A stretch of DNA of 64,000 nucleotides from FEB-7 sp963698265 (GTDB lineage: Bacteria > Pseudomonadota > Gammaproteobacteria > Burkholderiales > Usitatibacteraceae), in contig CAVOQC010000003.1 in NCBI GenBank assembly GCA_963698265.1, positions 207,627 through 271,626 of the forward strand. Direction: 5' to 3'. The position numbers and the translations under genes were made by a program. Positions 35,880-44,920 of the stretch are shown piece after piece. Below the pieces are notes generated by a model, which saw nothing but the letters and a program-made list of their open reading frames with translations, made no database searches and was not told the origin of the DNA. Position 1 is the stretch's first letter. Every line of letters begins with the position of its first letter.

Positions 35880-36941
35880 CTAGCTTCCCATCGCCTGCGC
35901 CACGAGGCGCACGAAGCCCGCGGAATGCGCCCCGTCGAGCCAGCGGGCGACGACCACCGTTTCGTGGTCCGGATCGATCCACACCAGGTGACCTCCCGCG
36001 CCGAACATGAACCAGCTTGCGCGCGGGGCGTCGGCGAACAGGCGCCCGTCGCGATTGAGCCACGTGAGCCACCCGTAGAACGGTGCGGCCGCGCAGGGCT
36101 GGTGCATGCGCTGCACCCACTCGCGGGGAATCAACTGCCGACCGCCGTGCACGCCTTGGTCAAGGAGCAACTGGCCAATGCGCGCCTGGTCGCGCGCGCT
36201 GATCTTGGCGCCGCCGCCCCAGTGCGTGCCGCCGGGGACCGACTGCAGCCGCCGGCCGTCGATCTCGACCCAGGCGTCGTCGTAGCCCTCCCAGCGGAAA
36301 TCTTTCCCTCCACCGATCGGCTGAAGAACGGTCTCGAGGAACACCTCCGGCAGCGGCCGCTTGAAGAGGTGAAGCAGCGCCAGTGAAAGCTGGTTGATGC
36401 GGACGTCGTTGTATTCCCAATAGCTGCCCGGCTCGCGAAGCGCGCGAAGCTCTCCCTTCTTGCCCTCGGGCGGCTTCGGGTCATGGGACACGCGCCGGTA
36501 GTGCTCCACCTGCTCGGGCATGCCGAAGCATTCGCCCTGCCATTCGCTGGTCTGGGTGAGCAGGTGCTCCCAGGTGATCGCGCGGTTGTGCGCGGAATCG
36601 AAGCCAATGCCCGGCAGGCGGTCGACTACTCTTTCCGCAGGTTCGAGAAGGCCTCGTGCATGCGCGATGCCAGCGAGCAACGCGAGGTAAGTCTTCGCAA
36701 CGCTGAAAGTCTGGTCCGCGCGATCGGGTTCGCCCCAGGAGGCGACTTCCTCGCCGCGCACGCGGATAACGCCGGATACGCCGCCGCGCGGATGCACCGG
36801 CCCGCGCAGGCGGTTGAACGGCGGCGGGTCATCGTGGTGGACGCCCCAATGCGCAGGATCGGCCTCGGGATCGCGCGGCCACGGGATTTCGTGCGATAGC
36901 GCAAAAGCGACTGATTCGTTGAACGGCACCATGACCCTCAT
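35880..36941 (-). CDS. Serine hydrolase of the beta-lactamase (class C) family
   Basis: The protein of about 353 residues has the active-site SxxK as SVAK (in ADQTFSVAKTYLALLAG) and the second motif YxN as YND (GSYWEYNDVRI). Such enzymes include esterases, D-aminopeptidases and class C beta-lactamases. No signal peptide is visible, which argues against a periplasmic beta-lactamase and for a cytoplasmic esterase. Start candidates are ATG 36941 and ATG 36932. Confidence 0.83.
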   Translation of the reverse strand: MRVMVPFNESVAFALSHEIPWPRDPEADPAHWGVHHDDPPPFNRLRGPVHPRGGVSGVIRVRGEEVASWGEPDRADQTFSVAKTYLALLAGIAHARGLLEPAERVVDRLPGIGFDSAHNRAITWEHLLTQTSEWQGECFGMPEQVEHYRRVSHDPKPPEGKKGELRALREPGSYWEYNDVRINQLSLALLHLFKRPLPEVFLETVLQPIGGGKDFRWEGYDDAWVEIDGRRLQSVPGGTHWGGGAKISARDQARIGQLLLDQGVHGGRQLIPREWVQRMHQPCAAAPFYGWLTWLNRDGRLFADAPRASWFMFGAGGHLVWIDPDHETVVVARWLDGAHSAGFVRLVAQAMGS

Positions 36942-37014
36942 TATAGGTATCGACCCGCTCACTCCGTTAAAATCTCACTATCCATGACCTATACGCCAAG
37001 CATCGGGAGGATCC

Positions 37015-37359
37015 ATGACTGAAATGCAGAAGATCGACGTGGTAGTGGGGACGGGCGCCGAGTCGCGCCCCGGAGCGGTGACGGTGCACTACACGGGGTG
37101 GCTGCACGACCCCGCGCAGCCCGACGGCCACGGCAAGAAGTTCGACAGCTCCGTCGACCGCGGCTCGCCCTTCGACTTCCGTCTCGGTGCCGGGCAGGTG
37201 ATCCGGGGCTGGGACGAGGGCGTGGCGGGCATGCGGGTGGGCGGCAAGCGCACGCTCGTGATCCCGCCGGAGATGGGATACGGCGCGCGCGGCGCTGGCG
37301 GTGTGATCCCGCCCAATGCCACGCTCATCTTCGACGTGGAACTCATCGCCGTTGGCTGA
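37015..37359 (+). CDS. FKBP-type peptidyl-prolyl isomerase
   Basis: The 114-residue protein is a single FKBP domain with the full signature: VTVHYTGWL, FDSSVDRGSPFDFRLG, GQVIRGWDEGVAGMRVG and ATLIFDVELI. It accelerates proline isomerisation during protein folding. There is no signal peptide, so it acts in the cytoplasm. A GGAGG lies just before the ATG at 37015. Confidence 0.93.
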   Translation: MTEMQKIDVVVGTGAESRPGAVTVHYTGWLHDPAQPDGHGKKFDSSVDRGSPFDFRLGAGQVIRGWDEGVAGMRVGGKRTLVIPPEMGYGARGAGGVIPPNATLIFDVELIAVG

Positions 37360-37448
37360 GGTCCCACACCCGATCGCCCGGGATTGCCTTTCATCAAACC
37401 CGCTCACGCCCGCGTGAAGGGGCGCGTTGCACCTTAGAGGGAGAAACC

Positions 37449-37997
37449 ATGCCCACCAAACTCGACTACTCCAAGCTCTCGCTGATGGACGCCCTCGATC
37501 TGGCCACGCTGATCGAGATCGAGGCGCACAAGCGCTACATGCAATTCGCCGACCGGCTCGGAAGCCGCACCGACGACGACGCCGCGTCCGTGTTCCTGTC
37601 GATGGCCGTCAACGAGAAAAAGCACGGTGACCAGATCGCCGAGCGCCGGCACGCCCTCTTCGGCGAGGCAAAACCGAATGTCACGCTGGGCGACATCTTC
37701 GACGTGGAAGCCCCGGACTTCGGCGCACCCAGCCAGAACATGTCCCCGCTCAAGGCGTACTGGGTGGCGTTGTCTTCCGAGAAGAAGGCCTTCTCGTTCT
37801 ACGACAACGCGCTGCGCTACGTGACGCACCCGGAAGTAAAGGCGCTGTTCGAGGAACTGCGCGAGGAAGAGGCCGAGCACGTCGAGATGGTCGAGAAGAT
37901 GATCGCGAAGCTTCCGGATTCGGCCAAGGTCGACCTCGAGGATGAGGACGAAGACGCGCTTCCGCACCGGGAAGGCCGCATCCACCCGGCTTCCTAG
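37449..37997 (+). CDS. Ferritin-like (rubrerythrin-type) protein
   Basis: The 182-residue four-helix protein has the metal-binding carboxylate/histidine pattern of ferritin-like proteins: LIEIEAHKRY, VNEKKHGDQIAE, SSEKKAFSFYD and REEEAEHVEMVEKM. These positions suit a di-iron centre. It lacks the C-terminal rubredoxin domain of true rubrerythrin. It may handle iron or peroxides. The stop lies 6 bases before the selO start, so the two genes are probably co-transcribed. Confidence 0.82.
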   Translation: MPTKLDYSKLSLMDALDLATLIEIEAHKRYMQFADRLGSRTDDDAASVFLSMAVNEKKHGDQIAERRHALFGEAKPNVTLGDIFDVEAPDFGAPSQNMSPLKAYWVALSSEKKAFSFYDNALRYVTHPEVKALFEELREEEAEHVEMVEKMIAKLPDSAKVDLEDEDEDALPHREGRIHPAS

Positions 37998-38003
37998 GTT
38001 GCA

Positions 38004-39506
38004 GTGACCGCCACCGCGTTCACCTTCGACAACTCGTACGCCCGCGACCTCGAGGGCTTCTACGTCCCCTGGCAGCCGGCCGTGGCCCCGGAGCCGCGCA
38101 TCATTTTTCTCAACCGCCCGCTGGCCGAGGAACTGGGGCTTCCGATCGCGTCGATGGACGAAGCTGCGCTTGCCGCGACCTTCACCGGCAACGCGCTGCC
38201 CGAGGGCGCGCAACCCATCGCGCAGGTCTATGCGGGCCACCAGTTCGGCGGATTCTCCCCGCGGCTCGGCGATGGCCGCGCCCTTCTGCTCGGCGAGGTG
38301 ATCGACCGGAACAGGCACCGCCGAGACATCGCCTTCAAGGGATCGGGCCGCACGCCGTTTGCGCGCAATGGCGACGGCAAGGCCGCGGTGGGGCCGATGC
38401 TGCGCGAGGTGCTGATCGGCGAGGCCATGCACGCGCTGGGCATCCCGACCACGCGGGCCCTGGCGGTGGCGGCCACGGGCGCACCGGTGGCACGCGAGAA
38501 GATGCTGCCGGGTGCCGTCCTCACGCGCATCGCGGCGAGCCACCTCCGCGTGGGCACTTTCCAGTACTTCGCCACGAGCGGCGAGGAAGGCGACGTGCGC
38601 AAGCTCGCCGAATACACGATCGCCCGCCACTATCCCGAGCTCGCCGGCTCGCCGCGGCCGTTCCTCGCGCTGCTCGATGCGGTTTCGCAGCGCCAGGCGG
38701 CCCTCATCGCGCAGTGGATGAACGTGGGCTTCATCCACGGCGTGATGAACACCGACAACATGGCGCTCTCCGGCGAGACGATCGACTACGGGCCCTGCGC
38801 CTTCATGGAGGCCTACGACCCCGCGACGGTCTTCAGCTCCATCGACCAATACGGCCGCTACGCCTACCGGAACCAGCCCGACATCGCGCTCTGGAACCTG
38901 ACGCGCTTTGCAGAGGCGCTGCTGCCCCTGATCGACGACGATCCCGAGCAGGCGGTAGCGATGGTGACGGAGGTGCTCAACGGCTTCGCGGGTCGCTACC
39001 GCACGCATCTGCTGCGCGGGCAACGGGCGAAGCTGGGGCTGGTTCGAGGCGAACCCGCTGATGATGCTGGCGACGCTGCACTGGCCGAGGATTGGCTGGC
39101 ACTCCTGCACGCAGGCAAGGTGGATTTCACGCTGGGGTGGCGGCGGCTGGCGGATACGGCGGGCGGTGACGATTCGCCGCTGCGAGCCCTATTCGCCGAT
39201 CCGCGTGCGCTCGGGGATTGGCTCGCGCGCTGGCGGGCGCGGTGCGCGAGCGAGGATGAGGGTACCGCTGCGGCCGGCTCCGGCCGTGCCGAGACGATGC
39301 GGCGCGTGAACCCGATGGTGATCCCGCGCAACCATCGCGTGGAAGAGGCGCTGGCGGCGGCTTCGGACGAGGGTGATCTTGCGCCGTTCGAACGCTTGCT
39401 CGATGCAGTGCGAAAGCCGTTCGATGAGGCGCTCGCGACTTCGCCCTATGCCGAGCCGGCGCCGGTGGAGGTCACAGCCTGCTACCAGACGTTCTGCGGA
39501 ACCTGA
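38004..39506 (+). CDS. selO: Protein adenylyltransferase SelO
   Basis: The 500-residue pseudokinase-fold protein transfers AMP to Ser/Thr/Tyr of targets in redox stress. Visible hallmarks are YAGHQFGGFSPRLGDGRALLLGE, the FKGSGRTPFAR nucleotide-binding loop, NVGFIHGVMNTDNM (inverted catalytic loop) and the DYGPCAFME metal-binding stretch. The conserved C-terminal CYQTFCGT holds the redox cysteine pair that regulates the enzyme. It starts with GTG at 38004. Confidence 0.95.
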   Translation: MTATAFTFDNSYARDLEGFYVPWQPAVAPEPRIIFLNRPLAEELGLPIASMDEAALAATFTGNALPEGAQPIAQVYAGHQFGGFSPRLGDGRALLLGEVIDRNRHRRDIAFKGSGRTPFARNGDGKAAVGPMLREVLIGEAMHALGIPTTRALAVAATGAPVAREKMLPGAVLTRIAASHLRVGTFQYFATSGEEGDVRKLAEYTIARHYPELAGSPRPFLALLDAVSQRQAALIAQWMNVGFIHGVMNTDNMALSGETIDYGPCAFMEAYDPATVFSSIDQYGRYAYRNQPDIALWNLTRFAEALLPLIDDDPEQAVAMVTEVLNGFAGRYRTHLLRGQRAKLGLVRGEPADDAGDAALAEDWLALLHAGKVDFTLGWRRLADTAGGDDSPLRALFADPRALGDWLARWRARCASEDEGTAAAGSGRAETMRRVNPMVIPRNHRVEEALAAASDEGDLAPFERLLDAVRKPFDEALATSPYAEPAPVEVTACYQTFCGT

Positions 39507-39548
39507 CCAAGCGGCGATAATGATTCGGACACCACACGGACGAGCCCC

Positions 39549-40175
39549 ATGACCATCCAACTGCACGCCTTCGACACCCCCAACGGCCGCAAGATCAGCG
39601 TGGCACTCGAGGAAATGGGGCTTCCCTACGACGTGACGATCGTCGACATCCGCAAGGGAGATCAGCACGAACCCGCATTCCTGAAGTTGAGCCCGAACGG
39701 AAAGATCCCCGCGATCCTCGATCCGGACGGCCCTGACGGGAAGCCCGTGAGCGTCTTCGAGTCGGGCGCGATCCTCATCTACCTGGGCGAAAAGACGGGC
39801 AAGTTCTGGCCGAAGTCGCTCGCGGCGCGCATCCCGGTGCTGGAGTGGCTCATGTTCCAGCACGGCGGCTTCGGGCCGGTCCCCGGGCAGGTGCACCACT
39901 TCCTGACGGTGGAGAACGAGGCGGACAGGCGCTACGGGCTGGAGCGCTATTCCAAGGAAACGCGGCGGCTCTATGGCGTGATGGACCGCCGGCTGGCCGA
40001 TAGGAAGTATTTCGCGGACGAGCTGTCGATCGCCGACTTCGCAATCCTGGGCTGGGCGTGGCGGCACGAGCGGCACAAGGTGGACCTGGCGGACTATCCG
40101 AACGTGAAGCGGTGGTACGAGGCAATGATGGCGCGGCCGGGGGTGCAGCGGGGATTCGCCGTCAAGCTCTCCTGA
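39549..40175 (+). CDS. Glutathione S-transferase (YfcG/YghU-like)
   Basis: The 208-residue protein has the thioredoxin-like N-domain (LHAFDTPNGRKISVALEEMG, LSPNGKIPAILDPDG, FESGAILIYLGEKTG) and the all-helical C-domain (LSIADFAILGWAWRHER). The TPNGRK segment and the insertion after the cis-proline are typical of the disulfide-bond reductase group YfcG/YghU. It lies 42 bases after selO on the same strand, consistent with a shared role in thiol redox balance. Confidence 0.9.
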   Translation: MTIQLHAFDTPNGRKISVALEEMGLPYDVTIVDIRKGDQHEPAFLKLSPNGKIPAILDPDGPDGKPVSVFESGAILIYLGEKTGKFWPKSLAARIPVLEWLMFQHGGFGPVPGQVHHFLTVENEADRRYGLERYSKETRRLYGVMDRRLADRKYFADELSIADFAILGWAWRHERHKVDLADYPNVKRWYEAMMARPGVQRGFAVKLS

Positions 40176-40217
40176 GCCGGAACAGGCCGGACGGGAGTTC
40201 GCCGCCGTAGCGCGGCT

Positions 40218-40676
40218 TCAGTCGCGGAACTGCACGGCCAGCATCTCGCCTGTCGCGCAGACCTGATCCCCCGCTTCCAGCGCGAGGGCCACGCGTACCT
40301 TCCGCCCGTCGATGCCGAGGAGCCTGCCGCGCACCACGAGCTCCGTGCCGATCGGCGTGGGGCGAAGGTAGTCCACCTTGAGCGAAGCGGTGACGAAGCG
40401 CATGAAGTCGCCCTCGCCTCCCATCTCGCGGCCCGCGGCGCGGTAGGCGAAGGCCGCGGCCGAGGCCGTGCCGTGGCAATCGAGGAGAGAAGCCACCATG
40501 CCGCCGTACACATGGCCGGGCACGCCGCCGCTGAATTCGGAGGGCACGGTAAAGCGCGCGATGGTCTCCTCGCCGGCCCAGTGACTCTTCAGGTGCAGGC
40601 CGTGTGGATGGCTCCGGCCGCAACCGAAGCAGTGGCTGAAGCGCTCGGGGTAGAAGTCCTGGAAGGCGGTGGGCAC
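40218..40676 (-). CDS. PaaI-type hotdog thioesterase
   Basis: The 152-residue protein has an N-terminal FSHCFGCGRSHPHGLHL stretch, common to a subgroup of PaaI/DUF4442 thioesterases, and the hotdog core GHVYGGMVASLLDCHGTASA containing the active-site region. It probably hydrolyses an acyl-CoA. A GTG at 40676 is the apparent start. It is transcribed against the GST gene. Confidence 0.83.
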   Translation of the reverse strand: MPTAFQDFYPERFSHCFGCGRSHPHGLHLKSHWAGEETIARFTVPSEFSGGVPGHVYGGMVASLLDCHGTASAAAFAYRAAGREMGGEGDFMRFVTASLKVDYLRPTPIGTELVVRGRLLGIDGRKVRVALALEAGDQVCATGEMLAVQFRD

Positions 40677-40711
40677 TCGGGCTCCGTGAAGTCAGCGTCC
40701 TGCGCCCGCGC

Positions 40712-41023
40712 TCAGTCGACGAGGATCTGCTGCGTGGGGTTGTCCACGATCACGGGGCAATCCATGTACGTGACCTGCGGCGCCGTGCCGTACTTCCCGG
40801 TGACGAAGTCGCGCCAGGCGTCGGTGTAGAGCGCCTCCGCGGCCGCACGGCTCTCCCAGAGGTACACGCCGCCCGCGGTCATGCCGTCCTCGGAAAGCAC
40901 GTAGTACTTGCGAACCAGCCCCGGCTGCGCCTGGTAGCGCGGCGCCGTGCTCTGGAAGATAGCCTTGGCCTCGTCGACCGTGAGGCGCTTGGGCAGGCGG
41001 AAGGTGGCGATGGCGGTGATCAT
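40712..41023 (-). CDS. YdhR-like dimeric alpha-beta barrel protein
   Basis: The 103-residue protein (MITAIATFRLPKRLTVDEAK; GLVRKYYVLSEDG; GGVYLWESRAAAEALY) matches the YdhR/antibiotic-biosynthesis-monooxygenase-like family of small alpha-beta barrels. The family binds aromatic or haem-like ligands; the reaction is not known. It lies 35 bases upstream of the thioesterase gene and may be co-transcribed with it. Confidence 0.82.
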   Translation of the reverse strand: MITAIATFRLPKRLTVDEAKAIFQSTAPRYQAQPGLVRKYYVLSEDGMTAGGVYLWESRAAAEALYTDAWRDFVTGKYGTAPQVTYMDCPVIVDNPTQQILVD

Positions 41024-41184
41024 TCGGCTCTCCTGGGACGGTTTGGGTGGGCGGGGCTTGCCGCGTCGTGGCGCTCGTGGCCGCGCACCGTGTGCGATCT
41101 TCGCACCCCAAAACTCTAGCGCATCGTGGAGTTGCAGGGGGCGCAGCGGTTGCGGCCGGGACCGGAATCGGGCATTTCAGCCCG

Positions 41185-41277
41185 CCTTTCCTGCATTTCG
41201 TCGCTTTCGGCTCGCGGCAGGGGCGGCGGGTGCCTACAGTGGGCCCATCGACAACGCACCCATTCAAGGAGCCGACC
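41185..41277 (+). promoter_or_regulatory. Conserved leader of small membrane protein gene, copy A
   Basis: This leader shares with the one at 48558-48652 a block of 22 identical bases starting at 41187, then further matches (GCTCGCGGC) with few mismatches. A -10-like hexamer TACAGT at 41235 lies 48 bases after the start of the core, the same distance as TAGAGT in copy B. A conserved promoter or binding site is inferred; the expected -35 position is not TTGACA-like, so an alternative sigma factor or an activator is possible. Confidence 0.5.
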
Positions 41278-41376
41278 ATGTTCACCACCCTCTTCGCCAT
41301 CGCGACCGCCGTCTTCTTCATCGCCGTCGTCGCGGACATCGCGACCACCATCGCCAAGCCGCGCGTTTACGGCTGA
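41278..41376 (+). CDS. 32-residue membrane protein, copy A
   Basis: A very short frame (ATG 41278) encodes a hydrophobic helix starting MFTTLFAIATAVFFIAVV and ending KPRVYG. It aligns over its whole length with the frame at 48653-48751 (MITFFFAF... ending NSRAFG): the shared pattern is a small first turn, a single membrane helix, then R-x-aromatic-G at the end. Conservation of both peptide and upstream DNA argues that this is a real gene. Probably an inner-membrane small protein; function unknown. Confidence 0.65.
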   Translation: MFTTLFAIATAVFFIAVVADIATTIAKPRVYG

Positions 41377-41402
41377 ACGATCAGATTCAGCGGCACCAGG
41401 AA

Positions 41403-41430
41403 AACGGGCCGGGGAATACCCCGGCCCGTT
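41403..41430. terminator. Strong hairpin terminator, probably bidirectional
   Basis: A perfect 12-bp stem (41403-41414 with 41419-41430) and an AATA loop lie between the small membrane protein gene and higA. Read on the minus strand it is followed by TTTT, so it is best as the intrinsic terminator of the higBA operon; it could also stop plus-strand transcription. Confidence 0.7.
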
Positions 41431-41457
41431 CCCGTTGGGTCAACCAAGGCTTGGCGG

Positions 41458-41889
41458 TTACAGGAACACGGCCGGCGAGACTCCAAAGCGGGTCGCCAGC
41501 GCCTTCGCCTGCCGCGCGTTGATCGCGCGCTTCCCGCCCAGGATCTCGCTCACCACGCCCTGCGAGCCGATCTCGTCGCCGAGATCCGACTGGCGCAGGC
41601 CGTTTCGCTTCATGAGGAAATCGAGAACCGATCTGGGCTCCGCCTGGGGAATCCGGACCCGGTCCTCTTCGTATCGCGCGATCAACTCGCCGAGAAGGTC
41701 CGCGAGCCCCGCCAGCGGATGGTTCTCATCCGAGCCGGCCTCGTCGACCACCTCGTCGAGCAGGGCGACCATGCGCTGGAATTCCCGGTCGCTGCGGATG
41801 ACGCCGATGCCCGCGTGTTCCCGCAGTTGCTTCCAGGCCGCGGTGATCTTCCGGAACGAAGCCGGGGAGAGGCCGGCAGTGGTGTTCAT
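41458..41889 (-). CDS. higA: HigA-type antitoxin (XRE helix-turn-helix)
   Basis: The 143-residue protein has an N-terminal helical region and a C-terminal helix-turn-helix of XRE type (MKRNGLRQSDLGDEIGSQGVVSEILGGKRAIN). This is the arrangement of HigA antitoxins of the long class. It neutralises the toxin and represses its own promoter. Its ATG at 41889 overlaps the stop of the toxin gene by 4 bases, and a strong terminator follows. Confidence 0.88.
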   Translation of the reverse strand: MNTTAGLSPASFRKITAAWKQLREHAGIGVIRSDREFQRMVALLDEVVDEAGSDENHPLAGLADLLGELIARYEEDRVRIPQAEPRSVLDFLMKRNGLRQSDLGDEIGSQGVVSEILGGKRAINARQAKALATRFGVSPAVFL

Positions 41890-42170
41890 TCCTTCCTCCA
41901 ATGGCCGCGGTCGTAATCGTCGTGGGTGAGGACATGGCGGACGAAGACGAGCTGTCGGTTGAAATGGATGGCCGCGATGAGGCGAAACGGCCCCGCATCG
42001 AAGACGTAGAGGCCCTTCACGTAGTCGACCGACCCGAAGGCATTCCGCAACATGTTGAAGTCCCCGAAATGCGATGCCGAGATGACCCGGTACCAGGCCG
42101 TCAAAGGTGCCCTGGCCGCCGGATGCCCGCGATGGAACTCCTCGATCCGCTTCCTCGTGATGACGCGCAT
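41886..42170 (-). CDS. higB: HigB-type toxin (RelE-like mRNA endonuclease)
   Basis: The 94-residue protein is of the HigB family: MRVITRKRIEEFHRGHP, AWYRVISASHFGDFNMLRNAFGSVDYVKG and the closing HVLTHDDYDRGHW. HigB cuts mRNA on the ribosome. As usual for hig loci the toxin comes first and the antitoxin second, with overlapping stop and start. Both genes look intact. Confidence 0.9.
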   Translation of the reverse strand: MRVITRKRIEEFHRGHPAARAPLTAWYRVISASHFGDFNMLRNAFGSVDYVKGLYVFDAGPFRLIAAIHFNRQLVFVRHVLTHDDYDRGHWRKE

Positions 42171-42235
42171 TCGCCGCCCTTCGGTGGTGTCGCGCCACCA
42201 TCTTCGCCAGCCAGGCGAGCCGCGGGCCGATTATC

Positions 42236-43488
42236 TCATTTTGCGATAGCGGATGCAAAGGCTTGCGGCTGGCGGTACGCACCGGGGAGGACAGCGGTGA
42301 GCGGTGCAGCCGGCGCGCGCAGCGAATCCATCGCCGCCTCGACCCCGCCCCGGGCGTGCGGCACCCCGGCATCCGCGAGCGCGAGTTCGATCGCACCGAG
42401 CGCGCCGAGCAGCATGGGCTCGTTCAAGTCCCCCATGTGGCCAATGCGGAAGATGCGCCCCTGCAATGCAGCCAGGCCTCGGCCCAGCGCCACCCCGTAG
42501 CGCTCCGAGGCGATCGCGCGCACGCGGTCGGCATCGTGACCGGCGGGCATCAGCACCGAGGTGAGCGAGTCGGATGCGGCCTCGGCGTCCAGCGACCAGA
42601 TCTCGACGCCGCCGCCCTGCCCCCACTGGCGCACGCAGGCGCGCGTGGCGTTCGCCAGGCGTCGATGGCGGGCGAAGACGTTCTCCAGCCCCTCCTCCTC
42701 GATCATGTCGAGGGAGGCCTCGAGGCCGTAGAAGTACGGGATCGGCGCCGTGCCGCAGAAGCGCACCTGGCGGCCGCCTTCCACCATCGAGCGCCAGTCC
42801 CAGTAGCGGCGCGGGTTGCGGGCCGATTGGGCCGCCTCCCAGGCTCGCGCGTTGATGGCCGTGAAGGACATCCCCGGCGGCATCATGAGGCCCTTCTGCG
42901 AGCCGCCGATCACCAGGTCCACGCCCCATTCATCCATGCGGAAGTCGAACGAGGCGAGCGACGAGATCGTGTCGACCATGAAGAGCGCCGGGTGACCGAG
43001 GCGGTCGATCGCCGCGCGCATCCCGGCCACGGGGTGGCGCATGCCGGTGGCGGTCTCGTTCTGCACGAACATGACGGCCTTGATGGCCCCCTTGGCGTCG
43101 GCGGCGAGATGCTTCGCTACTTCGTCAGGATCCACCGCGCGGCGCTCGGCGTGGCGACCATTTCGACATCCAGCCCGTATTGGGTGGCGGTCTTCGCCCA
43201 GTTCTCGGCGAAGTAGCCCGTCTGCGGCACGAGCACCTTGTCGCCGGGGGAGAAGAGGTTCGCGATGCTCGCGTCCCAGGCACCGTGGCCGGTGGACGCG
43301 TAGGTGATCGCGAAGCCTTTCTGCGTCTTCAGCACCGACTTCAGCCGCTGCAGGCAGCGGTCGCGAAGGGCCACGAACGCCGGCCCCATGAAGTCCACCG
43401 CCGGCCGTGCCATCGCCTGCAGCACCCGGTGCGGGATGTTGGTGGGGCCGGGGTGCATGAAGAACTGCCAGCCGCGTGGGGCGGTCAT
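42236..43488 (-). CDS. Alanine-glyoxylate / serine-pyruvate aminotransferase family protein (frameshifted)
   Basis: This class V PLP aminotransferase of about 417 residues starts at ATG 43488 (MTAPRGWQFFMHPGPTNIPH). The PLP lysine sits in GGSQKGLMMPPG. The frame breaks near base 43147: one C is missing from a CCC run, so VEMVATP is followed by SAARW instead of ERRAV. The partial second copy at 44921-45482 shows the correct reading (VATPERRVVDPEDV). The enzyme moves an amino group between alanine or serine and glyoxylate or pyruvate. Confidence 0.83.
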
Positions 43489-43553
43489 CGCCGTCTCCTG
43501 AGAGCAATTTCGCAATGATACCGGCGCCGATCGCCGCGCCCGCAAACTCAGTT
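42930..43553 (-). repeat. Long direct repeat, copy 1 (inside the aminotransferase gene and its upstream region)
   Basis: The 5' half of the aminotransferase gene plus about 60 bases of its upstream region recurs at 44921-45540 in the same orientation, at roughly 85-90% identity by eye. The repeats flank the soxW/soxV-like cassette. Confidence 0.8.
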
Positions 43554-44114
43554 CGACTTCCTCGCATTCAACATTCGCGCGTGGTACTTCTGGAAATTCT
43601 CCCCGCTCTTGTAAATACGGTCCCGCACCCAGGTCAGCATGTCGAGTGTCATGCCTTTCGAAAGTGCGCCGGGCACCAGCCCAACCGCGGCCCGGGGGGC
43701 TGACAGGCCCTTTGGCACCTCTTCGGGAAGAAACAGGACGGTGGGGGTGAACATCACGCCCCACTTCATCACCATCTTTTTCTCGCTGAGCACCTGGCCG
43801 TCGAAATCAGTGACATCCACATCGCCGAACATGTTGATCTGCACGAAAAAGAAATCCTTGTTCAGCATCTTGTTGATTACCGGGTCCGGCCAGACCTCTT
43901 TATGCATCTTCGTGCAATAGATGCAGCCCAGCTGCTCGATCACGATGGCCAGGCGCTTGCCCGCTGCATTGGCCTCGGCCAGATCCTCGCGCAGGTCCTT
44001 GAACGTGTTGTGCATCCACTCCGCCTTGTGCAGACCGTCGTCTCCCAATGTCGTGGCCGCCGTCAGGGGCGTTGCCACAATGAGGAGCGCAACCAGTGTT
44101 GTCAGGAATCTCAT
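43548..44114 (-). CDS. soxW: SoxW-like periplasmic thioredoxin
   Basis: The 188-residue protein has a signal peptide (MRFLTTLVALLIVATPLTAA) and a thioredoxin-like domain with the CxxC motif GCIYC. The flanking sequence (DDGLHKAEWMHNTFKDLREDL; FQKYHARMLNARK) is typical of SoxW, the thioredoxin of sulfur-oxidation clusters, which is re-reduced by the CcdA-like protein SoxV encoded next door. Base composition is clearly less GC-rich than the neighbours. No other sox genes are in the window. Confidence 0.82.
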   Translation of the reverse strand: MRFLTTLVALLIVATPLTAATTLGDDGLHKAEWMHNTFKDLREDLAEANAAGKRLAIVIEQLGCIYCTKMHKEVWPDPVINKMLNKDFFFVQINMFGDVDVTDFDGQVLSEKKMVMKWGVMFTPTVLFLPEEVPKGLSAPRAAVGLVPGALSKGMTLDMLTWVRDRIYKSGENFQKYHARMLNARKSN

Positions 44115-44124
44115 CGGTTTCTTC

Positions 44125-44862
44125 CTATCCGAGCTGGCCAAAGACCGGAAACATCTCCAGGAGCCATTGGCCGATGTAGTTCATGGAATTCGTCGCAATC
44201 AGAACGGCAAAGAGTATCAACATCACGCCCATGACTCTCTCGACATAAGCCATCTTGCCGCGATGGCGTTGCAGGAGCCCAAGAAACGGTTTTGCAAAGA
44301 AGGCTGCGACGACGAAGGGGGCGGTCATCCCGACGCCGAAGGCTGCCAGCAGAAGCGCGCCCTGGAGCAGGTCACCCATGCCGCTGGCAATCATCAGGAT
44401 CGAGGCCAGGACCGGCCCGACACAGGCTGTCCAGCCGAAACCGAATGCCAGGCCCATCAGATAGGCGCCAAGCACCGTGGAAGGATCGGACTTGCTCTCC
44501 ATCCGCGCTTCACGCATCAGGAAACGAATCCGGATGACTCCGAGGAAGTGCAGCCCGAAGGTGAAAATGACGATGGCCGCGACGTAGGATAGCGGCTGTT
44601 TCCATTGTGCAAATGCCTGCCCCAGAGCCGTCGCCCCCAGCCCCATCAGCATGAAGATCGTCGTGACGCCGAGCGCGAAAAAGACCGCTGAAACGATCAA
44701 CCGTCGCTGCGCGCCGGGCGAGATTCCACCATCGCTGCCCAGTTCGGCAACGGATATCCCGGCCATGTAACTGAAATAGAAAGGCACCATCGGCAGAATG
44801 CACGGGGTAACGAAGGCGATGAGCCCCGCCAGCGCGGCACCCAGAAAAGAAACCTCCAGCAT
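44125..44862 (-). CDS. soxV: SoxV/CcdA-like thiol transporter
   Basis: The 245-residue inner-membrane protein has about six helices and the CcdA/DsbD-type cysteine motifs TPCILPMVPFY and FGWTACVGPVLAS, which carry electrons from cytoplasmic thioredoxin to the periplasm. Its partner is the SoxW-like thioredoxin encoded 10 bases downstream. The ATG at 44862 has AAGG seven bases upstream; a TTG at 44868 is also possible. Confidence 0.85.
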   Translation of the reverse strand: MLEVSFLGAALAGLIAFVTPCILPMVPFYFSYMAGISVAELGSDGGISPGAQRRLIVSAVFFALGVTTIFMLMGLGATALGQAFAQWKQPLSYVAAIVIFTFGLHFLGVIRIRFLMREARMESKSDPSTVLGAYLMGLAFGFGWTACVGPVLASILMIASGMGDLLQGALLLAAFGVGMTAPFVVAAFFAKPFLGLLQRHRGKMAYVERVMGVMLILFAVLIATNSMNYIGQWLLEMFPVFGQLG

Positions 44863-44920
44863 CGCCAAGCCTTCCCCGGTTTGTTTAGGGGCTCAGTCTA
44901 CATTGAGCGTTCAGGAGAAG

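Noticed and set aside
35880..36941. Antibiotic-resistance beta-lactamase
   Set aside because: SxxK and YxN motifs are shared by many esterases, and no signal peptide is present.
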